NCBI GenBank assembly: GCA_030263385.1
Contig: SZOX01000017.1
Coordinates: 1 to 64,000 of the forward strand
From: Zeimonas sp003577305
GTDB taxonomy: Bacteria > Pseudomonadota > Gammaproteobacteria > Burkholderiales > Burkholderiaceae_E
Reading direction: 5' to 3'
Length of the DNA: 64,000 nucleotides
The notes under the pieces are model-generated. The model ran no database searches, was not told where the DNA came from, and was given only the letters and a program-made list of their open reading frames with translations. Shown here piece by piece: positions 1 to 8,012 of the stretch; positions within the stretch are counted from its first letter, which is position 1, and the number at the start of each line of letters is the position of its first letter. The position numbers and the translations under genes were made by a program.

Positions 1-7
1 ACTACCC

Positions 8-94
8 ATGAGTCGACTCGCTTCTTCTCCAAGGCTTCGCTCCGACGCCGCGCACGGCGCGGCTCGGAACGATAGTTTACCTATTTACGGATAA
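8..94 (+). pseudogene. broken 5' end of the HIT domain belonging to the downstream helicase gene
   Basis: This stretch lies in the same reading frame as the helicase gene that follows and ends in an in-frame TAA at 92-94. Its last residues (A-R-N-D-S-L-P-I-Y-G) followed past the stop by V-L-I-V-P-Y-R-H-V resemble the family pattern R-N-D-x-Y-P-V-S-x-G-H-x-L-I-I-P-K-R-H of HIT proteins. The stop falls at the position of the conserved His/Gln after the Gly. I infer that the HIT domain once began near the ATG at 8 and was interrupted by this stop, with about one codon lost nearby. A sequencing error at 92-94 is the alternative. Confidence 0.55.
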
Positions 95-181
95 GTTCTT
101 ATCGTCCCGTATCGCCACGTTCCGACTTGGTTCGACGCATCGCCCGATGAACGGGCTGCCCTCTTCGGAGCGATCGACGCA

Positions 182-3100
182 GTGTGCGCCGAGGTCGACG
201 CACGTCTGCCAGCCACCGGCTTCAACTTTGGCATCAATGTCGGGCAGTCGGCAGGCCAGACCGTCCCTCACCTTCACCTTCACGTGATACCGCGGCGCGC
301 TGGTGACGTACCGGATCCGCGCGGGGGTGTGCGTTACGTCATCCCGGAGAAGGCCAACTACCTGGCGGCGGAGAATAGGCCGCCAAACATCCTGCGCGCC
401 AGGGAGCCGCGGATACTCGAAACGCTGCTCACGACCGGTGGCGACAATCCTCTTCTGATCCAGCTCGAACGCGATCTATCCGACGCGCGGTCGCTGGACG
501 TCGCAGTGGCGTTCGTCATGCCGAGCGGTGTCGAGCGGCTTTACCCACATTTCGAGGATCTTCTCGAGCGCGGCGGCGGCCTTCGGCTATTGACGGGTGA
601 CTATCTCGACGTCTCCGATCCGAACGCGCTCCAAAGGCTCGTCGACTTGCGCGCACTCTACGGCGAGGAAAAATGCCAGCTGAGAGTGTTCGAGAGTAAG
701 GGCAAAAGCTTTCATCCGAAGGCCTACGTGGTCTCGCATGTCGGAGGGAGAGGCGCGGCCTACGTCGGAAGCTCGAATCTTTCCGCATCGGCCCTCGTAG
801 ATGGAATCGAGTGGAACTACCGCATCCTTTCTTCGCGCGATGCCGATGGTTGGCAGCAGGTGAGCGACGCGTTCCAGGCCTTGTTTGGCCACCCTGCGAC
901 GCGAGAGCTGGACGAATCGTGGCTCTCCGAGTACCGCCGCCGCAGACACGTGCCGAGCGATCGCGGGACTGATGCCGAAGCGGAAATTGAGGTGCCGCCT
1001 CCGCCGCCGGCGCCCAACGTCATCCAGACCGAGGCGCTCGTGGCATTGGCCAAGACCCGGGACGATGGCTATCGCGCCGGTCTCGTCGTCATGGCAACGG
1101 GTCTGGGCAAGACCTGGCTCGCAGCGTTCGACAGTGCGGATCCAAAGTACCGGCGTGTTCTATTCGTCGCGCACCGGCAAGAAATTCTCAGTCAGTCGAT
1201 CGCGACGTTTCGGCGAATTCGGCCAAACGCGTCGATCGGCCTATATATTGGGAGCGAGCGAGCACCCGAAGCGGACATCCTGTTCGCATCGATCCAGACG
1301 CTAGGTCGGAACGAGCACTTGCGGCGCTTCGATTCGAGGGCCTTCGACTATATCGTCGTCGACGAGTTTCATCACGCGTCGGCGCCGACGTACCGACGCC
1401 TGATCGATCATTTCGAGCCGCAGTTCCTGCTCGGTCTAACCGCTACCCCTGAGCGTACCGACGGCGGAGACCTCTTGGCGCTGTGCCAAGAAAACCTGGT
1501 CTTTCGTTGTCTGGTGCCGAGAGGAATCGAGGAAGGGTTGCTTTGCCCCTATGACTATTTCGGCGTCCCCGACGACGTCGATTACGCGAACATACCTTGG
1601 CGTAGCACGCACTTTGACGAAGAAGCGCTGACCACGGCGGTCGCCACTCAGCGTCGAGCCGACAATATTATCGAACAGTGGCGCAAGCGCGGTGGTAAGC
1701 GGACCCTCGCCTTCTGCGTCTCGCAGCGTCATGCCGACTTCATGCGGCGCTGCTTCTCTGATCAAGGCATAGCCTGCGCGGCAGTGCACGCCGGACCATC
1801 GGCCGATTCCCGCTCGGTTTCTCTGGAGCGTTTGGCGGCTGGAGACTTGCAGGTGATCTTTGCCGTCGACATGTTCAACGAGGGAGTCGACGTTCCTGCG
1901 ATCGACACGGTGATGATGCTTCGGCCCACCGAGTCGCAGATCGTCTGGTTGCAGCAATTCGGTCGCGGCTTGCGAAAACACGGGGACAAGCGGCTGACGG
2001 TCATCGACTACATCGGCAACCATCGCAGCTTCCTGCTCAAGGCCCGCACGTTACTAGAACTCGTGGGCGGGGGCGATCGCGCGTTGTCCGCAGCGCTCGA
2101 ACGGATCGAAGCAGGGACTTACGAGCTGCCGCCCGGCTGCGAGGTCACCTACGATCTCGAGGCCCTGAACATCATGCGCGCGCTGCTTAGGATACCGGCC
2201 GATCCGGCTGATGCACTGCGCGAGTACTACTTAGACTTCCGAGAGAGAAACGGCGCGCGGCCTAGCGCCTCCGAGGCCTTCCACGACGGCTATCTCCCGC
2301 GCACGGCGCGACGGGCTCACGGATCGTGGTTTGGCTTCGTCTCGACCATGGGCGACCTGGAAGGCGAGGAGAGGCAAGCACTCGATATCGCGCGGCCGTT
2401 CTTGGAGGCGCTGGAATCGACCAAGATGACGCGCAGCTTCAAGATGCTCGTGCTCCTGGCGATGCTGAACACCGACACGCTTCCCGGCAGCGGCATACGA
2501 ATCGACGACCTCAGCGTCGAGTTCGTCCGACTCGCCCGTCGCAACCCGAAGCTCGCCGGCGACCTCGGGGCTGCCGTCGACGACGGCAGTGACGCACGGA
2601 TTCTGATCGAGCGGAACCCTATCGCGGCGTGGACCGGCGAAGGCGCAGTTCCGGGGGGTGCAGCATTCGCGTACTCGGCGAACGTCTTTCGCTATCGGCA
2701 ATCGATTCCGGATTCAGCACGAGCGGGATTCCAGCGACTCGTTCGGGAGCTCGCCGAATGGCGGTTAGCCGAGTATCTGTCGCGCACTGACGAGACGCCG
2801 TTGCAGAACGCGTTCACGATGAAGGTCAGCCATTCGGCCGGACAACCGATTCTCTTTCTGCCGGATCGCTCGAAGGTTGCGGGCATCCCCGAGGGTTGGC
2901 AGTCGGTGTTGATTAACGGCAGACCCCATCGGGCAAACTTCGTGAAGATTGCCGTCAACGTCGTGCGTGCGGCGGATAGCGACGACAACGCACTGCCGGC
3001 GATCCTTCGCGGATGGTTCGGTCACGATGCGGGGCGCCCAGGAACTAACCACGCCGTAATTTGCGAGCATGTCGAGGGCGAGTGGGTCATGCGCCCGGCC

Positions 3101-3610
3101 ACGCACCGCGGTGACGACGAGGCGGAGGTGTTCAAGCGCTATTCGCGCGAGCAGATTCCCCGCCTATTCGGCGACCAGTTTTCGGAGGCGCGCTGGAACT
3201 CGGGCTTCGTATTGATTACTCCGGAGAATCCGAGGTACGTCATCCTCTTGGTGACGCTTCACAAAGGAGACATGGCAAGTCAGTTTCAGTACGGCGACCG
3301 CTTTCTCGCGTCCGACTTGTTCCAGTGGCAGAGCCAGAATCGTACAAGGCAATCCGGCAAGCACGGTACGTTGATAAGTGATCACGCGACTCTGGGCGTC
3401 TCGGTGCACTTGTTCGTCCGTTCCGAGAAGAAGCGAGCGGGTGGCGCCGCAGCACCGTTCGTCTATTGCGGGCCTGTGACGTTCGTGGATTGGGATGGCG
3501 AGGCGCCCATTACGGTGCGTTGGCGGTTGTCGCAGCCTTTGCCGACCCGTTTGATCGCCGAGTTCAAAGTTGCGTCGTCAGGGGAGTCCCCGGACTCGAG
3601 AAATGGATAA
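182..3610 (+). CDS. HIT(partial)-phospholipase D-SF2 helicase-DUF3427 fusion protein
   Basis: A large predicted ATP-dependent nucleic-acid remodelling enzyme with a nuclease-like module. Residues 1-60 are the C-terminal half of a HIT domain, with the H-L-H-L-H-V-I-P-R-R histidine triad and the P-R-G-G-V-R-Y-V-I-P tail. Residues about 80-235 form a PLD-like domain (F-H-P-K motif near 177, then G-S-S-N-L-S). The SF2 helicase core follows: Walker A M-A-T-G-L-G-K-T near 302, D-E-F-H box near 390, T-A-T-P-E-R near 418, and motif VI Q-F-G-R-G-L-R-K near 590. The C-terminus is DUF3427-like (Q-Y-G-D-R-F, then F-Q-W-Q-S-Q-N-R-T). The GTG at 182 is only the first usable start after the in-frame stop at 92-94; the open frame reaches back to 95. 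Lower G+C than the efflux operon and an overlap with the ART gene suggest a transferred, defence-island-like unit. Substrate unknown. Confidence 0.85.
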   Translation: MCAEVDARLPATGFNFGINVGQSAGQTVPHLHLHVIPRRAGDVPDPRGGVRYVIPEKANYLAAENRPPNILRAREPRILETLLTTGGDNPLLIQLERDLSDARSLDVAVAFVMPSGVERLYPHFEDLLERGGGLRLLTGDYLDVSDPNALQRLVDLRALYGEEKCQLRVFESKGKSFHPKAYVVSHVGGRGAAYVGSSNLSASALVDGIEWNYRILSSRDADGWQQVSDAFQALFGHPATRELDESWLSEYRRRRHVPSDRGTDAEAEIEVPPPPPAPNVIQTEALVALAKTRDDGYRAGLVVMATGLGKTWLAAFDSADPKYRRVLFVAHRQEILSQSIATFRRIRPNASIGLYIGSERAPEADILFASIQTLGRNEHLRRFDSRAFDYIVVDEFHHASAPTYRRLIDHFEPQFLLGLTATPERTDGGDLLALCQENLVFRCLVPRGIEEGLLCPYDYFGVPDDVDYANIPWRSTHFDEEALTTAVATQRRADNIIEQWRKRGGKRTLAFCVSQRHADFMRRCFSDQGIACAAVHAGPSADSRSVSLERLAAGDLQVIFAVDMFNEGVDVPAIDTVMMLRPTESQIVWLQQFGRGLRKHGDKRLTVIDYIGNHRSFLLKARTLLELVGGGDRALSAALERIEAGTYELPPGCEVTYDLEALNIMRALLRIPADPADALREYYLDFRERNGARPSASEAFHDGYLPRTARRAHGSWFGFVSTMGDLEGEERQALDIARPFLEALESTKMTRSFKMLVLLAMLNTDTLPGSGIRIDDLSVEFVRLARRNPKLAGDLGAAVDDGSDARILIERNPIAAWTGEGAVPGGAAFAYSANVFRYRQSIPDSARAGFQRLVRELAEWRLAEYLSRTDETPLQNAFTMKVSHSAGQPILFLPDRSKVAGIPEGWQSVLINGRPHRANFVKIAVNVVRAADSDDNALPAILRGWFGHDAGRPGTNHAVICEHVEGEWVMRPATHRGDDEAEVFKRYSREQIPRLFGDQFSEARWNSGFVLITPENPRYVILLVTLHKGDMASQFQYGDRFLASDLFQWQSQNRTRQSGKHGTLISDHATLGVSVHLFVRSEKKRAGGAAAPFVYCGPVTFVDWDGEAPITVRWRLSQPLPTRLIAEFKVASSGESPDSRNG

Positions 3611-4322
3611 GACGCTCTCGTTGCCCGGAGTCGATAGCGAAGGGGCAGCCATTGCCGCGACGAAGGCGGGGCTCTCGGCATTCTGGGATTGGTTCGATGA
3701 CTCTGTAGTGATCGATCGCCATGGCAGGCCGGTAGTGGTCTATCGTGGCGAATACGGAGCGCCCGACTTGGCCCCCTTCTTGAGTACGCGACTTGGCTCC
3801 CTTTCGTTCGGGGACCGTGAAACGGCGTTGGGTTATGCCCGTCATCCAAACAGACTGGGAGAGATTCCAACATATCCGAGGGTTCATGCGGCGTACTTGG
3901 CAATTGGGAACCCGGTCGTCAACCAGCCGGACGATCCGTTTATAGAATTGACGACGCTCGAGGCTGTACTTGGACGGAACAACGCTGAGCGAATCGCGAA
4001 GAAGCTCGCTACATGGATCATGCAGACATCGCCTTGGGTGAACGGCGAAATTCGTGCGAAGTCAGTCGAAGAATTTCTTGATACCCACCCAGACGCGCTT
4101 GCACGCCTGTATGTTCAGGCCTTTCCGCTTTTCGACGACCCGGAGGAAGTTGCCCATATGAAGGCGGCCGGTTTTGACGGGGCGATCTACGGAGGTGCGG
4201 GGCTGAATGCCGGCGCGGTCGAGTATCGGGTATTCGATGCGGACTCTGTCCGGGAAGTGCCGTCAGAGGTCATCAGCGGTCTAACAAGTTCGCTGCGTGA
4301 CTATTGGAGGAATTGCCGATGA
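3603..4322 (+). CDS. ADP-ribosyltransferase-fold protein (putative effector/toxin)
   Basis: About 239 residues. The N-terminal part carries V-V-I-D-R-H-G-R-P-V-V-V-Y-R-G-E-Y, the usual first strand of PolyVal/phage-type ADP-ribosyltransferases. It is followed by L-S-F-G-D-R-E-T-A-L-G-Y-A and, near the end, G-F-D-G-A-I-Y and V-E-Y-R-V-F-D-A-D-S-V, where the Glu is the candidate catalytic residue. By family, such proteins transfer ADP-ribose from NAD to a target, often as toxins. The ATG at 3603 overlaps the helicase stop by 8 bp, so translation is probably coupled. A longer TTG start at 3570 is possible but less likely. The next small gene overlaps its stop by 4 bp. The fold call rests on motifs; target and activity are unknown. 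Confidence 0.6.
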   Translation: MDKTLSLPGVDSEGAAIAATKAGLSAFWDWFDDSVVIDRHGRPVVVYRGEYGAPDLAPFLSTRLGSLSFGDRETALGYARHPNRLGEIPTYPRVHAAYLAIGNPVVNQPDDPFIELTTLEAVLGRNNAERIAKKLATWIMQTSPWVNGEIRAKSVEEFLDTHPDALARLYVQAFPLFDDPEEVAHMKAAGFDGAIYGGAGLNAGAVEYRVFDADSVREVPSEVISGLTSSLRDYWRNCR

Positions 4323-4432
4323 CGCGCTGGGCCGCTCTTCTAGCTTGCGTAATCTCTTTGGACGCATGCGGCGCGACGATCTATCTATGCAAAGCCTATA
4401 GCCGCGGGTCATTCTGGTCGAGTGACTGCTGA
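4319..4432 (+). CDS. 37-residue cysteine-rich peptide, possible lipoprotein, coupled to the ART gene
   Basis: The ATG overlaps the ART stop in an ATGA (4319-4322), the classical signature of translational coupling. The peptide starts M-T-R-W-A-A-L-L-A-C, has a hydrophobic segment, a possible lipobox L-D-A-C with Cys17, and four Cys in total including the last residue. It reads I-Y-L-C-K-A-Y-S-R-G in the middle. This could be a lipoprotein, a secreted peptide, an immunity-like partner, or the truncated front of a longer protein cut at the junction with the thioesterase remnant that begins at 4422. I do not recognise a family with certainty. Confidence 0.4.
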   Translation: MTRWAALLACVISLDACGATIYLCKAYSRGSFWSSDC

Positions 4433-4696
4433 TGGCTGGAATGCCGCATTCGCTGACCTCCAACCGACTACTGCCGCCTACACCGCGCTCGAAGGCCGCA
4501 CCTTCCGCGCCAGCGCCCTTACCCGCGGCCCCTGGGACCCCAATCACCAACACGCCGGCCCCCGATCGCCGTCGTCTGCCGCGCCGTTGAGCAAGCCGCC
4601 CACGAGCACGGCCCCGCCGAATCGGCGCTCTACGACGCCCAAGTCCTGATCGGACGCGCGACGCAGAGCCTGGTGGTGCGGCTGCGATCGTCGTGA
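4422..4696 (+). pseudogene. internally deleted, frameshifted remnant of an acyl-CoA thioesterase gene
   Basis: Base-level comparison with the intact thioesterase at 10048-10869 shows the same gene in ruins. The GTG start and first ~60 codons are recognisable (R-T-F-R-A-S-A-L-T-R-G-P against R-S-F-R-A-S-A-L-T-R-G-P). A run of five C at 4559-4563 replaces six C in the intact copy and shifts the frame. The sequence then jumps at 4611-4618 from the counterpart of about 10221 to that of about 10789, removing roughly 565 bp. The last ~80 bp (A-E-S-A-L-Y-D-A, then A-T-Q-S-L-V-V-R-L-R) match the 3' end of the intact gene including the stop. The junction has GGCC on both sides in the intact copy, consistent with short-homology deletion. 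Confidence 0.9.
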
Positions 4697-4741
4697 GCCA
4701 TTGACGAAGAATGGCACTGCTCACGCTCTCGATGGCATGTC

Positions 4742-5155
4742 GTGGCGAACGCGAAGCAGATCGCCAATGCGGTAGCAGGGTCTTACGGCAAGGACGCCGG
4801 AGACGGCCTGCTGAAGTTGCTGGCGGGTCACTGGGGCGCGGTCAAGGCGCTCACCGATTCGGCGAAGAGCAAGTCCGTCGCCGGTGAAGACAAGGCGATG
4901 AACGATCTCGGCATGAACGCCGGCGCGATCGCGAAGTTCCTGGCCGGTGCCAACCCCAACTGGAAAGAGAGCGACCTCGATTCGGCGCTGCTGATGCACG
5001 GCGGCGATCACCGCAAACAGGTCGACCTGATGATGTCCAGGGCGCCGAAGGGCGAACAGGGTGCGGCGTGGACCGAAATGCAGCACCACATGGACATGAT
5101 TGCCGACGCGCTCGCTGATGGCATCGCGAAGCAGTTCCCCGACAAGGCGAACTGA
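4742..5155 (+). CDS. conserved small protein of unknown function
   Basis: 137 residues starting at a GTG; no ATG is available in frame just upstream. It is polar and probably helical and cytoplasmic, with no signal peptide or membrane segment. I recognise no family. That it is a real coding sequence is supported by a diverged fragment at 19367-19570 that keeps the same C-terminal half in frame: H-R-K-Q-V-D, then A-A-W-T-x-M-Q-H-H-M-D and I-A-D-A-L-x-D-G-I-A-K-Q-F-P. It sits directly after the thioesterase remnant and ends 30 bp before the convergent efflux operon. Confidence 0.6.
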   Translation: MANAKQIANAVAGSYGKDAGDGLLKLLAGHWGAVKALTDSAKSKSVAGEDKAMNDLGMNAGAIAKFLAGANPNWKESDLDSALLMHGGDHRKQVDLMMSRAPKGEQGAAWTEMQHHMDMIADALADGIAKQFPDKAN

Positions 5156-5185
5156 GCCGGACAAGACCGCCCGCGCGCATCGGCC

Positions 5186-6748
5186 TCACCGATGCGCCGG
5201 AAGCGGCCGCGTGATCCAGATGAACCCGCACAGCAGCACGAACAGCACCGCCGAACCGTAGAAGAGGTCGTTGGCCGACAGCGTGTAGGCCTGCTGCTCG
5301 GCCATCTGCTCGATGGCCTCGAGCGCCTGGGCGGGCGACAGGCCGAGCCCTTGCAATCGGGCGAACGCGTCGGCGGCGCCGATGCTGTCGCGGCTCACTG
5401 CCTCGGCCAGGTGCGCGTGGTGCATCGAGGCGCGGTGGTCCCACAGCGTGGTGGAGATCGATGTGCCGAACGAGCCGGCCAGGATGCGGAAGAAGTTGCT
5501 CAGGCCGGAGGCGGCGGCGATGCGCTCGGGCGGCAGGCCCGAGAGTACGATGGCCACCAGCGGCACGAAGAAGAACGCCACCGCCACGCCCTGCACGATG
5601 GTCGGAATCACGATCGAGACGAAGTCGGCCTGGGTGTCGAAGAGCGAGCGCAGCCACAGCACCAGTGCGAAGACCACGAAGGAGATCGTGGCGAGCAGGC
5701 GCGCGTCCCACTGGCCGATCTTGCGGCCGACGATCGGCGTGAACACCGCCGCCAGCAGCCCCACCGGCGCGAGCGCCATGCCGGCCTGGGTGGCGGTGTA
5801 GCCGAGGTATTGCTGCAGCCACAGCGGCAGGATCACCACGTTGCCGAAGAACAGCGCGTAGGCGAGCGCCAGCGCGGCCACGCCGGCCGAAAAGTTGCGC
5901 CCCCGAAAGAGCGACAGGTCGATCACCGGGTGCTCCTCGGTGAGCTCCCAGACGAGAAAGACGACCAGCCCGACGAGCGCCACCAGGCCCAGCACGACGA
6001 TGGTGCCCGAGGCGAACCAGTCGAGCTCCTTGCCCTTGTCGAGCATGATCTGCAGCGCGCCCACCCAGAGCACGAGCAGCGAGAGGCCCACCACGTCCAC
6101 CGGCAATTTGCGGCGCGGCGTCTCGCGGTGCCGGTAGATTGCCAGCGTGAGCGCGGCGGCGAACAGGCCCACGGGAATGTTGATGTAGAAGATCCACGGC
6201 CACGAGATGTTGTCGGTGATCCAGCCGCCCAGCAGTGGGCCGGCCACCGGCGCGATCAGCGTCGTCATCGACCACATCGCGAGCGCGGTGCCCGAGCGGT
6301 GCCGCGGGTAGCTCGCCAGCAGCAGCGTCTGCGACAGCGGCACCATCGGCCCGGCCACGGCGCCCTGGAACACGCGAAACGCGACCAGCCACTCGATCGA
6401 AGGCGCCAGGCCGCACAGCCAGGAAGCGAGCACGAACAGCAGCACGCTCGCCACGAACAGGCGCACCGTGCCCACGCGCTGCGTGAGCCAGCCGCTGAGC
6501 GGCACCGAGATCGCGTTGGCCACGCCGAAACTCGTGATCACCCAGGTGCCCTGGCTGATACTCACGCCCAGGTCGCCCGAGATCGCCGGAATGGAGACGT
6601 TGGCGATCGAGGTGTCGAGCACGTTCATGAACGTGGCGAGCGACAGCGCGAAAGTGCCCAGCACCAGCGCACCGCCGGTGAGCGGCGGTGGCGTGCCGTT
6701 GCCGCCGGCCGCGCGCGCTTCAGCGGCCGGAGGCGGCGCGTCGGCCAA
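5186..6748 (-). CDS. emrB: EmrB/QacA-type multidrug efflux MFS transporter (DHA2 family)
   Basis: 520 residues, the usual length for the 14-helix DHA2 family. Near the N-terminus it has the L-D-T-S-I-A-N-V-S-I-P motif of helix 1, then G-W-L-T-Q-R-V-G, and many hydrophobic segments to the C-terminus. It would act as the proton-driven inner-membrane pump of a tripartite system, exporting hydrophobic drugs. The start overlaps the end of the EmrA gene by 29 bp. The order MarR, outer-membrane factor, EmrA, EmrB with overlaps at every junction shows one operon. An antisense frame across the gene on the plus strand is a high-G+C shadow. Confidence 0.95.
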   Translation of the reverse strand: MADAPPPAAEARAAGGNGTPPPLTGGALVLGTFALSLATFMNVLDTSIANVSIPAISGDLGVSISQGTWVITSFGVANAISVPLSGWLTQRVGTVRLFVASVLLFVLASWLCGLAPSIEWLVAFRVFQGAVAGPMVPLSQTLLLASYPRHRSGTALAMWSMTTLIAPVAGPLLGGWITDNISWPWIFYINIPVGLFAAALTLAIYRHRETPRRKLPVDVVGLSLLVLWVGALQIMLDKGKELDWFASGTIVVLGLVALVGLVVFLVWELTEEHPVIDLSLFRGRNFSAGVAALALAYALFFGNVVILPLWLQQYLGYTATQAGMALAPVGLLAAVFTPIVGRKIGQWDARLLATISFVVFALVLWLRSLFDTQADFVSIVIPTIVQGVAVAFFFVPLVAIVLSGLPPERIAAASGLSNFFRILAGSFGTSISTTLWDHRASMHHAHLAEAVSRDSIGAADAFARLQGLGLSPAQALEAIEQMAEQQAYTLSANDLFYGSAVLFVLLCGFIWITRPLPAHR

Positions 6749-8012
6749 GATTGGCCTCGATGATTTCGCGGATCATCGCGTCGGCTGCGTGAGCTGCGCT
6801 GGCCGCGCCGCCTGCCGGCGCCGGGCCGGCATCGGCCTGCGCCAGCGCGGGCGGCTGCGTGCGCGGCGCTTCGGCCAGCAGCGGGCCGCTCTGGTCGTGC
6901 AGGTCGATCTTCACCTGCATCGACAGCCCGACGCGCAGCGGGTGCTCGCGCAACTGCGCGGCGTCGAGCGCGATGCGCACCGGCACGCGCTGCACCACCT
7001 TGATCCAGTTGCCGGTGGCGTTTTGCGGCGGCAGCAGTGCGAAGGCGGCGCCGGTGCCCGCGGCCAGCCCGGTCACGCGGCCGTCGAACTCGACCTTGCC
7101 GCCGTAGAGATCGGCGGTGAGCTTCACCGGCTGGCCGATGCGCACGCCGCGCAGCTGCACTTCCTTGAAATTGGCCTCCACCCACACCTGGTCGAGCGGA
7201 ATCACCGCCATCAGCGGCGTGCCCGCCTGCACGCGCTGGCCTACCTGCACGCTGCGGCGCGCCACGTAGCCCGAGACCGGCGCAGGCAGCGTGGTGCGCT
7301 CGAGCGCGAGCCAGGCTTCGCGCACCGCAGCGGCCGCGCGCAGCACGTTCGGATGCTCGCGCACCGGCGTGCTGCCGGTGAGCGCCTGGTTCGCCTCGAA
7401 CTGCCGGCGCGCGACGACGACCGCCGCGCGCGCAGCACTGGCGGCCGCGGCGGCCTCGTCGATCGCGCGCCGCGCGTGACCGAGCTCCTCGCCGCTCACC
7501 GCGCCGCTGGCGCCGAGGTGCTGGCGCCGCTGCAGGTCTTCGCGCGCGCGTTCGAGCTCGATGCGCGCGCGCGCTTCGTCGGCTTCGCGCTGCTCGATGC
7601 CGGCGCGCAGCGTGGCGTTGGCGGCGTCGAGCGAAGCCGCTTCGCGCACCGCCTGCGCGAGCTGCGCCTGTGCCTGCGCGAGCGCCACGCGTGCGTCGGC
7701 CGGGTCGAGCAGCGCGAGCGGCTGGCCCGCCTCGACCCGGTCGGTGTCTTCCACGTTGATGGCGAGCACCGTGCCGGCGATCTGCGGCGTGATCTGCACC
7801 AGGTGCCCCTGCACGTAGGCGTTGTCGGTGTCGACGTAGTGCTGGCCGACGAGCGTCCACCAGGCGCCGTAGCCGGCGCCGGCGAGCAGCACGACCAGCG
7901 CGACCAGCGCCAGGCCGATGCGGCGCCGGCGTCCGCGCTTGCGGGGCGAGGCAGGCGCGGTGCTGGCGGTCTCGTCACTCACGATGGGTCTCCGATCGAT
8001 CGCTGCGTTCAC
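6720..8012 (-). CDS. emrA: EmrA/HlyD-type periplasmic adaptor of the efflux system
   Basis: 430 residues. A short basic cytoplasmic segment precedes one transmembrane helix (about 31-52), then Y-V-D-T-D-N-A-Y-V-Q-G-H, the typical start of the barrel-sandwich (lipoyl-like) domain. A long coiled-coil hairpin rich in Ala/Arg/Glu follows, and P-V-S-G-Y-V-A-R-R-S-V-Q-V-G-Q-R-V marks the return strand of the lipoyl domain. It would join the inner-membrane EmrB pump to the outer-membrane channel. It overlaps the outer-membrane-factor gene by 38 bp and emrB by 29 bp. Confidence 0.93.
   Translation of the reverse strand: MNAAIDRRPIVSDETASTAPASPRKRGRRRRIGLALVALVVLLAGAGYGAWWTLVGQHYVDTDNAYVQGHLVQITPQIAGTVLAINVEDTDRVEAGQPLALLDPADARVALAQAQAQLAQAVREAASLDAANATLRAGIEQREADEARARIELERAREDLQRRQHLGASGAVSGEELGHARRAIDEAAAAASAARAAVVVARRQFEANQALTGSTPVREHPNVLRAAAAVREAWLALERTTLPAPVSGYVARRSVQVGQRVQAGTPLMAVIPLDQVWVEANFKEVQLRGVRIGQPVKLTADLYGGKVEFDGRVTGLAAGTGAAFALLPPQNATGNWIKVVQRVPVRIALDAAQLREHPLRVGLSMQVKIDLHDQSGPLLAEAPRTQPPALAQADAGPAPAGGAASAAHAADAMIREIIEANLGRRAASGR

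Noticed and set aside
5192..6763. Plus-strand open frame of 523 codons opposite emrB
   Set aside because: Arg/Gln/His-rich low-complexity translation, a typical antisense shadow of a transporter gene.
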